Shown in pieces: positions 1 through 5,320 of a DNA stretch of 5,549 nt (position 1 is its first letter; the number at the start of each line of letters is the position of its first letter). The stretch is from Bacillota bacterium. Its GTDB lineage: Bacteria > Bacillota > Clostridia > Oscillospirales > Ruminococcaceae. Position numbers and translations under genes: made by a program. The notes under the pieces are model-generated. The model was not told where the DNA came from. It saw nothing but the letters and a program-made list of their open reading frames with translations, and made no database searches. The DNA is taken from the NCBI GenBank assembly GCA_023457175.1, contig JAEWMM010000203.1, positions 1 to 5,549 on the forward strand, in the 5' to 3' direction.

Positions 1-807
1 TTTCTGCGCGAAAAGGGCCTTGCCGCCGCCATTAAAAAGGCCGGCAGAATTGCGGCCGAGGGCGTTGTTCTTTCCACCGTTGATGAAGCCAAGAAGCTTG
101 GTGTTGTAATCGAAGTCAATGCCGAGACCGATTTTGTCGCCAAGAACGATACCTTTAACAGCTTTGTGGCCGAGTGCGCCAATATCGTGCTCACTCAGCG
201 CCCCGCCGATGTCGACGCGCTGCTGGCCTGCGTTGGCGCCGACGGCCTGACCGTTGAGCAGATGGTGCAGGAGAAGGTACTGACCATCGGCGAGAACATT
301 AAGATCCGCCGTTTTGTCTGCATGGAAGGCGACCTCGTCAGCTACGTTCACGGCGGCGGTAAGATCGGTGTCATGGTCAAGTTTGAAACCGACGTCGCCA
401 ATAAGCCTGAGTTCAAGGAGTACGCCAAGGATATCGCGATGCAGATTGCCGCGATCAACCCCACCTACCTGAGAAAAGAAGATGTCCCTGCCGAGGCTGT
501 TGCCAAGGAAAAGGAGATTCTCGTTCTGCAGGCCAAGGAGGACCCCAAGAATGCCAACAAGCCCGCACAGGTGCTTGAGAAGATGGTCGAGGGCAGACTC
601 AACAAAAAGTTCTATCAGGATGCCTGCCTGCTGGAGCAGCCCTTTGTTAAGGATGGCGATATCAGCGTTTCTCAGTACACCAAGGATACCGCCAAGAAGC
701 TGGGCGGCAGCATTGAGATCACCACTTTTGTCCGTTACGAAAAGGGCGAGGGTATTGAGAAAAAGCAGGACAACTTTGCCGACGAAGTTGCCAGCATGAT
801 GAAATAG
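1..807 (+). CDS. tsf: Elongation factor Ts, N-terminus cut by window edge
   Basis: EF-Ts is the cytoplasmic guanine-nucleotide exchange factor that removes GDP from EF-Tu during translation elongation. The frame is open from base 1 and ends in TAG at 805-807, giving 268 visible residues; about 40 residues (the N-terminal UBA-like domain) should lie upstream. The first visible residues read FLREKGLAAAIKKAGRIAAEG, the end of that domain and the linker that marks the family. The signature TDFVAKND follows at visible residues 43-50; its Asp-Phe pair is the part known in E. coli EF-Ts to insert near the EF-Tu Mg2+/nucleotide site. Two core subdomains follow, and the protein ends with the usual clostridial-style KKQDNFADEVASMMK. 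The GTG at 166 is internal Val, not a start. In most bacteria tsf follows rpsB; here a terminator comes directly after it, so pyrH is not co-transcribed downstream. Identification is very secure. Confidence 0.97.
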   Translation, partial: FLREKGLAAAIKKAGRIAAEGVVLSTVDEAKKLGVVIEVNAETDFVAKNDTFNSFVAECANIVLTQRPADVDALLACVGADGLTVEQMVQEKVLTIGENIKIRRFVCMEGDLVSYVHGGGKIGVMVKFETDVANKPEFKEYAKDIAMQIAAINPTYLRKEDVPAEAVAKEKEILVLQAKEDPKNANKPAQVLEKMVEGRLNKKFYQDACLLEQPFVKDGDISVSQYTKDTAKKLGGSIEITTFVRYEKGEGIEKKQDNFADEVASMMK

Positions 808-872
808 TTGCAACGAACAAAACTTTTTGCCCAAAAGGCCGCGAATTTTTGCGGGCTTGTTAAGGGGCTGAC

Positions 873-906
873 GAGCGTCATTACTTCGGTAATGGCGCTC
901 TTTTTT
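873..906 (+). terminator. Intrinsic terminator of tsf
   Basis: A 12-bp stem (GAGCGTCATTAC at 873-884 with GTAATGGCGCTC at 889-900, one G-T wobble) closes on a C(UUCG)G tetraloop, an exceptionally stable loop. A run of six T follows at 901-906. It lies 65 bases after the tsf stop, in the right orientation. A near-copy of this hairpin occurs at 1596-1631. Confidence 0.93.
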
Positions 907-1595
907 CTGCTTTTGGATGGGGTGGGTGGCTCCGCCGTGGAATATTACCGCTACGGATGAGAAAACCGGTAAGATTTTATAGGCGACTCAGAATAATAAT
1001 TTTAGGCGCAAAATAAATATTTATAATTCTGATTATGCCGGGTTTGCAAAAGTTGCCGAAAATGCAGAATAAAAAACAATTACAGGATTATGTCCTTTTT
1101 TTTCCCCTAGGCGTTATATAGGTGAAATCTCAAATAACAAGGCGAAATTTTTATGAAAATGATAAAAGTGGTAGTGAAAATCGCGGCCTCGGATGTTGGC
1201 TCGTAGCGTGTAATCATAAATCATGAAGCTTCAGCGGCACAGGTAGTTTGTTTGTTACAAAGCTATCTGGTGTCAGCAGCACAACCTATCGCATCCATGT
1301 TTCTGAACAGTTGGGCCGCAAACGGCGCAGGCGACGCCTTCGATAGTCAACCCAATGAAGATGCGAGAGTTAAGGGTTGCAGCCTCCCATTTTATATGGA
1401 ATAATATAAAGACAGATAAAGAATGCGCGTGGGATAAAAAATATTGATTTTATGCAACCCATTCCGTGTCTGCTACAAGTGTTGATGGCTTTGTTACAGT
1501 AATAATAACAAAAAGCAGGTGTCGAAAGTGAAGCTTATCAAAAAAGCAGCACTGAATAAACGCAGGGTCTTCGCCGTTATTTTAGGTATAGGGTT
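907..1595. other. Gene-poor interval between two near-identical hairpins
   Basis: No intact gene can be supported on either strand. The stretch is more AT-rich than its neighbours and has frequent stops. It holds an imperfect inverted repeat (TCAGAATAATAA at 988-999 against TTATAATTCTGA at 1021-1032, 11 of 12 positions pairing across a 21-base loop). It also holds a T8 tract at 1096-1103 behind only a 4-bp stem, a broken reading frame at 1153-1404, and the start of a short GTG frame at 1528. The mix suggests decayed coding sequence rather than a regulatory leader, but no parent gene is recognisable. Confidence 0.5.
1153..1404 (+). pseudogene. Possible remnant reading frame with in-frame TAG
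   Basis: ATG at 1153, with a purine-rich AAGGCG about 7 bases before it, opens a frame encoding MKMIKVVVKIAASDVGS, then an in-frame TAG at 1204-1206. The same frame then stays open for 65 more codons to TAA at 1402-1404. The downstream part contains NGAGDAFDS, which resembles the GAGDAF active-site motif of PfkB-family sugar kinases. The flanking residues do not follow that family and the frame is far too short for one. I cannot name a parent gene. It may be decayed coding sequence or a chance open frame; the TAG and the AT-rich setting argue against a working gene. Confidence 0.2.
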
Positions 1596-1671
1596 AAAAG
1601 AGCGTCATTACCTCGGTAATGACGCTCTTTTGCAGCTTAGCGTAACGCTTAAACGGAATAATACCATATAA
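1528..1671 (+). pseudogene. Possible truncated gene start, signal-peptide-like, running through the hairpin
   Basis: A GTG at 1528 preceded by AGCAGGTG opens a 47-codon frame ending in TAA at 1669-1671. The first 23 residues (MKLIKKAALNKRRVFAVILGIGL) look like the beginning of an exported protein or lipoprotein: a Lys/Arg-rich start followed by a short hydrophobic run. After that the frame passes straight through the palindrome at 1596-1631 (KERHYLGNDALL), which is clearly not protein-shaped sequence. This fits a gene whose body was lost and whose 5' end now abuts a terminator hairpin. It may also be chance. No family was recognised. Confidence 0.2.
1596..1631. terminator. Perfect palindromic bidirectional terminator
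   Basis: The two arms, AAAAGAGCGTCATTAC (1596-1611) and GTAATGACGCTCTTTT (1616-1631), are exact reverse complements over 16 bases around a CTCG loop. Because the outer ends are A4 and T4, each strand reads a GC-containing hairpin followed by T's, so it can terminate transcripts from either side. It is the best candidate terminator for the leftward rpiR transcript, whose stop codon is about 190 bases to the right; nothing stronger lies nearer. Its core matches the tsf terminator with only two substitutions (loop T to C at 1612, and G to A at 1622). Confidence 0.85.
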
Positions 1672-1820
1672 AATATTTAGCCGTCACACAAAATAGCGTG
1701 GTACGGGCGCATACAGTTTGGCAACTGATGCACCTGCCGGTACAATTCCTCATATGATTCTCAAACGGCGGGCAAAAACAAAACCAACCCGTACAGGCGG
1801 TACCGATATGCGTTGAGGCC
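1632..1820. other. Intergenic, 3' region of the rpiR transcript
   Basis: This stretch lies between the rpiR stop and the bidirectional hairpin. No strong hairpin with a U-tract is seen directly after rpiR on the - strand; the T-rich run reading GGTTTTGTTTTT (around 1774-1785) follows only a weak, bulged stem. A 34-codon frame on the - strand (1753 to 1649) encodes a small Cys-rich peptide with a C-x3-C-x2-C-x3-C pattern. It lacks a clear ribosome site and is not annotated as a gene. Confidence 0.5.
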
Positions 1821-2687
1821 TTACGGTTTTTGATCCCAGATAATCAGATTATTTTCCTTGAGCAGCTTTTCAAGATTTTCAAGATTTTCGGTGGACTGCG
1901 GCGCGGTGCGTCTGCCTATTTCCACAACCAGAGCTTCGATCATCGTCATAATCGGCGTAATTTCAGAGGCGTTGCCGACCGAGTTGGTATCCAGCATCAC
2001 ATCTGCAAAGCGCGCAATAGGATTAATGGCCGTGTTGGTAATCAGCACAATAGGCACATGCTTCTGGTGGCATACATTGGCCACGTCAATGGTTTTTTTT
2101 GTACAGGGCCACTGCGATATGGCAAACAGCACGTCCTTTTGTCCAATCTGCAACAGCCGGTCATAAAGATATTCCTGCTCGTTGCTTAGCTGCCGCACTT
2201 TTGGATAAAAACCGTTAAGGGCAAACTCAAAATAAAGCGCCGCCACCCTCGAAGAGCGCATGCCCAGCACGTAGATATGCTCGGCGTTCAAAAAGCAGTC
2301 AATCGCTTTTTCAAACTGCTCAAAGTTGTTAGGCGTCAAAAAATTTTCAATACTTCTCGCAATATCCTGAGTCATGTTTGAAAGCGTGCTTTGCCGCATG
2401 CCCTGTACCGCCTTGGAAAAGGTCTGCTTCTTGTTGCGGTAGGACGAACCTTCCTGCATAATGGAATTATTCAGCACGTCCTTTTTAAAAGCGCCAAAAG
2501 AATCATATTTTAATACCTGAAGCAGCCGCATGACGGTAGTAGTGCCTACGCCGGCGTTACTTGCAAGCTCGGCTACCGTCATGATGCCTACCTTGGCATG
2601 GTTTAACAATATATAATTGCATAATATCTTCTGCTTTTTGGGTAATACATCCCTCATGGCTAAAATTTCGTCTATAATATCCCTCAT
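1821..2687 (-). CDS. RpiR/MurR-family transcriptional regulator (HTH plus SIS)
   Basis: A 288-residue cytoplasmic DNA-binding regulator of the usual family length. Residues 1-77 form the RpiR-type N-terminal domain, with the helix-turn-helix at about 36-60 (MTVAELASNAGVGTTTVMRLL). Residues about 125-262 form a SIS domain, the sugar-isomerase fold that binds phosphosugars or other small ligands, with YVLGMRSSRVAALYF near 139-153 and ISQWPCTKKTIDVA at 190-203. The second motif replaces the classical SGxTxET phosphosugar loop, so the effector may not be an ordinary sugar phosphate (inference). ATG at 2687 is preferred: AGGA lies 8 bases upstream, while the next ATG (codon 11) has no ribosome site. 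The gene lies 115 bases after the DUF6282 gene on the same strand and has its own promoter. It probably controls the adjacent transporter/hydrolase genes and itself. No specific name can be given. Confidence 0.93.
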   Translation of the reverse strand: MRDIIDEILAMRDVLPKKQKILCNYILLNHAKVGIMTVAELASNAGVGTTTVMRLLQVLKYDSFGAFKKDVLNNSIMQEGSSYRNKKQTFSKAVQGMRQSTLSNMTQDIARSIENFLTPNNFEQFEKAIDCFLNAEHIYVLGMRSSRVAALYFEFALNGFYPKVRQLSNEQEYLYDRLLQIGQKDVLFAISQWPCTKKTIDVANVCHQKHVPIVLITNTAINPIARFADVMLDTNSVGNASEITPIMTMIEALVVEIGRRTAPQSTENLENLEKLLKENNLIIWDQKP

Positions 2688-2700
2688 AAAAACCGTCCTG

Positions 2701-2759
2701 TTGCGTTATTAAGACTATATTATCGCAATAGGGAATTTTAGTCAATCTGTATCGCAATT
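2701..2759. promoter_or_regulatory. Candidate operator: repeated TTGCGATA words around the rpiR promoter
   Basis: Read on the + strand, TATCGCAAT occurs exactly twice, at 2721-2729 (touching the -10) and 2750-2758 (just upstream of the -35), 29 bases apart. A third, inverted and one-base-different copy (TTGCGTTA, 2701-2708) lies downstream of the -10, making an imperfect inverted repeat with the first. Repeats placed across the core promoter are what an autoregulatory site would look like. That RpiR itself binds here is inference. Confidence 0.45.
2717..2745 (-). promoter_or_regulatory. Sigma-70/SigA-type promoter of the rpiR gene
   Basis: On the - strand the sequence reads TTGACT (-35, bases 2745-2740), a 17-base spacer, then TAATAT (-10, bases 2722-2717). 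This is close to consensus with ideal spacing. Initiation would be near 2710, leaving a 5' leader of about 23 bases that contains the AGGA ribosome site. The regulator can therefore be transcribed independently of the upstream cluster, although no terminator separates the two. Confidence 0.85.
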
Positions 2760-2802
2760 CGGAAAATTCATAGCTGTTTTGCCTTGCCGGTATTAATGCA
2801 AT

Positions 2803-3666
2803 TTAACCGTTTACAAGGGCTTTGGGTACCTTAACAATCATATCTCTGATCTCCGAGTCTGAGAATGCGTTTTCCAGAAAAAGCTGTACAAAGCGCACCA
2901 TCGCCTCTGCCGGGTGCTCGGCCTCCGCCTGCCCACGGTCGGTTGCCAGATAGACTCTGTGGCAGCCAACGGCGCGAATATTGGCCATCATCCGTTCGGG
3001 GGTGCAGTTGTTTTAGGCAATGTTATACCAGTTCTTTTCAATCCTGGCGCCGTAGTCCGCCGCTTCGCACTGCGCTTGGGCAGAAGCGGTTGTTCGGTCC
3101 CATTCCGGATGGGTAAAAATCATTTTGACGCCTCTGGCGCAGCCTTCCTTGCACAGCAGCAGCGATTCTCTGGTGCTGATATGACCCGTCGCCAGGCAGG
3201 CGTCATATTTTTTGACAACGTCCATAATGTCATAGACCACCGGCAGCAGCTTGTCGGCTTCGTTTAACACCGAGATGCCCGGACGCTTGAAAAAGTCTCC
3301 CGGCATATCGCCCGTAAGCAGGCAGTTTGCGGCGTCCCGGGTGGGCATCCATACGATAGAAGCTCCCATTTTTAAAGCGCTCTCAGCCGCATAAGGGTTT
3401 AATCCGCCCACCGGGTGATTGAGCACCACGCCGCCGTAGGCCTTCGTGTTGGGCAGGTTGGCCAGCCGGTTCACAAGCGCCGCTCTGGCGCCGGTGGGTT
3501 CGTAGTGGTTTTTAATCAGGACGCCTGCCATGTTGTATTGGGCGGCCTCCTGAAGCAATGCCATGTCGTCCAGCGCTCTTGGAACATGGGAGGGGATGGT
3601 ATGGGTATGCAAATCGTATGCGCCGGCAAGAAGCGCTATTGCCTTTTGTCTGTTCATGTTTATCAT
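2803..3666 (-). pseudogene. DUF6282-type metal-dependent hydrolase, interrupted by an in-frame TAA
   Basis: The reading frame encodes a 287-codon amidohydrolase-like TIM-barrel protein resembling the family annotated as DUF6282; the substrate is unknown. Visible putative metal ligands are His20 and His22 (YDLHTHT), His54 (KNHYEPT), His162 (ATGHIS) and His186 (FTHPEWD). At codon 218 (3013-3015) an in-frame TAA follows WYNIA. The same frame continues without a shift for 69 codons (NNCTPERMMANIRAVG through LATDRGQ to KVPKALVNG, stop 2803-2805), matching the expected family C-terminus and containing Asp243, the likely last metal ligand. One C-to-T change from CAA (Gln) would explain the stop. No ribosome site precedes Met226/227, so a separate second protein is unlikely. 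The start is uncertain: AGGAG (3670-3674) lies 3 bases from ATG 3666 and 12 from ATG 3657. The truncated 217-residue product is probably inactive. A sequencing error would restore an intact gene. Confidence 0.85.
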
Positions 3667-3676
3667 ATTCTCCTAG

Positions 3677-3719
3677 TGCTGCGGGCCGAACAGAAGCAAT
3701 TTCCGTTCGGCCCGCAGCA
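3677..3719 (-). promoter_or_regulatory. Intercistronic hairpin between the transporter and the DUF6282 gene
   Basis: TGCTGCGGGCCGAAC (3677-3691) and GTTCGGCCCGCAGCA (3705-3719) are exact reverse complements over 15 bases, rich in GC. The 13-base loop can pair further (GAA with TTC). On the transcribed strand it begins 8 bases after the transporter stop codon and ends two bases before the AGGAG of the next gene. No U-tract follows, so it is a poor intrinsic terminator. A role in mRNA stabilisation, processing or damping translation of the next gene is more likely (inference). Confidence 0.75.
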
Positions 3720-3727
3720 TCGCCTGT

Positions 3728-5320
3728 TTATTTATTGATATGTTCAAAAATCGTGTCCTTATTGCTGCTGATGGTCATGTCATACTTTTTATGGTTTACA
3801 ATCAGGATGCCCAGCGAGGCAGTCGCGCCGATCATGATAATCGCGGCGAACATGCCGCCGAAGTTGGCGATAATCTTAACGCCGTTGACACCGATGGTGG
3901 CAATCATGATATAGCCGACCGATATGGCGATGAATCCCCACGCAAATTTGAGCCAGTTGGGCGCTTCGGGATCATCGGGATTGATACCGCTGGTAGAAAT
4001 ACCCGCCATGGCGATGGTATTGGAATTGCAGGCCGTAATCGTAGAAAGGAAAATCAAAACGACAAACAGAGGGATGATTACGCCGCCAAACGGCATTGCT
4101 GACAGCATATCGTAGGGCACATTTTCAACGCCGCGCGTGTAGGAATCGCAAAGGTCGGCGGCGCCCGACGTCTGAATCCAAAGCGCCGTTCCGCTTACCA
4201 GCACCATCCAGATGGCGCTGACAGAGGCGCAAACGCCGATATACATACCCAGAACATGCTTGACCTTACGCCCGTAGGCAATTCGTCCCATAAATGCGCC
4301 CGAGGTGGGAGCCCAGCTCATCCAGCTAAACCAGTAGAAGGTCGTCCACCACTGGGGCCACTGGCTGCCGACCGATTCGCCGGTTGTCAAAATTCTTTCA
4401 ATAAAGGTACCCGCAAACCCGCCCATCGCTTCTGTGGAGATATTAAACAGGAAGGAGGCGTTTGAAAAGATAAGCAGAAACGCCAGAAAGATTGCAAAAC
4501 CGTACACATTAATATTTGCAATATGCTTCATAGCCTTTTGAATGCCCGAAATTGAGGTTGCGACGGTGACAACGCCAACCGCAATGCCCACAAACAGCCA
4601 AAGACGGGGGTCGGAGGGCATTCCTGTCAGCTTGGAAATACCGCCGGAGATATTCATGAACGCCTGCGCGACCGAACCGGCCATGCCGGCGCCTATAGAA
4701 AACAGTGTGATAGCGTCAATCACCTGCATTACCTTGGGGCGGTAGGCGTATTTGCCCAGAAGCGGGGCCATTTCGCTGGCGATAGAAAAAGGCTTCTTGG
4801 CGTTATAGTACATGAAGGCGAACACGACAGCCGGCACCGTATACATGGCGTAGGGCACAATCGTCCAATGCAGAAACATCGTTTCCATAGAGAATTTCAA
4901 CGCCTGAGGGGTCATAGACTCAACGCCGTACAGCTCGGTGGGCGGATACATAAGATGCGCGATCGGCTCGCCGGGGCCCCAGAACAAAACGCCCGCCGCC
5001 ATTGTGGTAGTCAGTGCGATTGTAAACCACGAAAAATTCGAAAGCTCGGGCTTGGCGTCATCGCCGCCAATTTTCACATCTCCGAATTTAGAGAACATGG
5101 CCACAACTCCGACCACGGTAATGCACAAAGCCAGAATGCTGGCAGCCCATCCCAGATTTTTAATGATCCAATTGTTGATGGTATTGACCGTTTCTAAAAA
5201 GCCCTCTTCGCTGACCATGCTAAGCACAACGAAAATGCTCAAGAGGATAAAAGGCGGGAAAAAAGTCATAGAGCGGAGCTTTAATATTTTTTTAGCTGCT
5301 TTCCCGTTTGGCATATTCAT
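3728..5320 (-). CDS. BCCT-family transporter (betaine/carnitine/choline type)
   Basis: A 530-residue inner-membrane secondary transporter with about 12 hydrophobic helices (roughly 20-36, 55-75, 98-118, 148-170, 200-222, 241-260, 272-292, 322-345, 356-382, 411-430, 458-478, 485-508). Family hallmarks are FYWFSWMSWAP at 328-338 and the glycine-containing segment TTTMAAGVLFWGPGEP at 104-119. Compared with BetP, the TM4 aromatic box reads Trp152, Tyr157, Tyr160 instead of Trp-Trp-Tyr. The TM8 set reads Trp325, Ser332, Trp333, Trp336, with Ser where BetP has Trp373. The Gly-x-Gly-x-Gly stretch is Thr106-Met-Ala-Ala-Gly110. These differences suggest a substrate or coupling ion unlike classic glycine betaine/Na+ uptake, but do not identify it. 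ATG 5320 overlaps the upstream hydrolase stop (ATGA), implying coupled translation; GAGGAG is only 2 bases before it but 8 bases before the third codon (ATG 5314), so initiation may be at 5314. Confidence 0.95.
   Translation of the reverse strand: MNMPNGKAAKKILKLRSMTFFPPFILLSIFVVLSMVSEEGFLETVNTINNWIIKNLGWAASILALCITVVGVVAMFSKFGDVKIGGDDAKPELSNFSWFTIALTTTMAAGVLFWGPGEPIAHLMYPPTELYGVESMTPQALKFSMETMFLHWTIVPYAMYTVPAVVFAFMYYNAKKPFSIASEMAPLLGKYAYRPKVMQVIDAITLFSIGAGMAGSVAQAFMNISGGISKLTGMPSDPRLWLFVGIAVGVVTVATSISGIQKAMKHIANINVYGFAIFLAFLLIFSNASFLFNISTEAMGGFAGTFIERILTTGESVGSQWPQWWTTFYWFSWMSWAPTSGAFMGRIAYGRKVKHVLGMYIGVCASVSAIWMVLVSGTALWIQTSGAADLCDSYTRGVENVPYDMLSAMPFGGVIIPLFVVLIFLSTITACNSNTIAMAGISTSGINPDDPEAPNWLKFAWGFIAISVGYIMIATIGVNGVKIIANFGGMFAAIIMIGATASLGILIVNHKKYDMTISSNKDTIFEHINK

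Noticed and set aside
482..799. Second open frame within tsf
   Set aside because: It lies in another frame of a clearly identified EF-Ts gene and its Arg/Ser/Pro-rich sequence is typical of an out-of-frame shadow.
1084..1103. Terminator ending in eight T's
   Set aside because: The stem before the T-run is only AGGA/TCCT (4 bp), too weak for an intrinsic terminator, and no gene ends just before it.
907..1595. Insertion sequence or integrated element bounded by the two hairpins
   Set aside because: No transposase or integrase sequence, no terminal inverted repeats other than the terminator palindromes, and no target-site duplication was found.
2803..2991. A separate small protein of 62 residues on the - strand
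   Set aside because: It is in the same frame as the DUF6282 gene, matches that family's C-terminus, and has no ribosome site. It is the downstream half of the interrupted gene.
3013..3015. Selenocysteine or pyrrolysine recoding at the DUF6282 stop
   Set aside because: The codon is TAA; selenocysteine uses TGA and pyrrolysine uses TAG, and the position does not fall on a catalytic motif.
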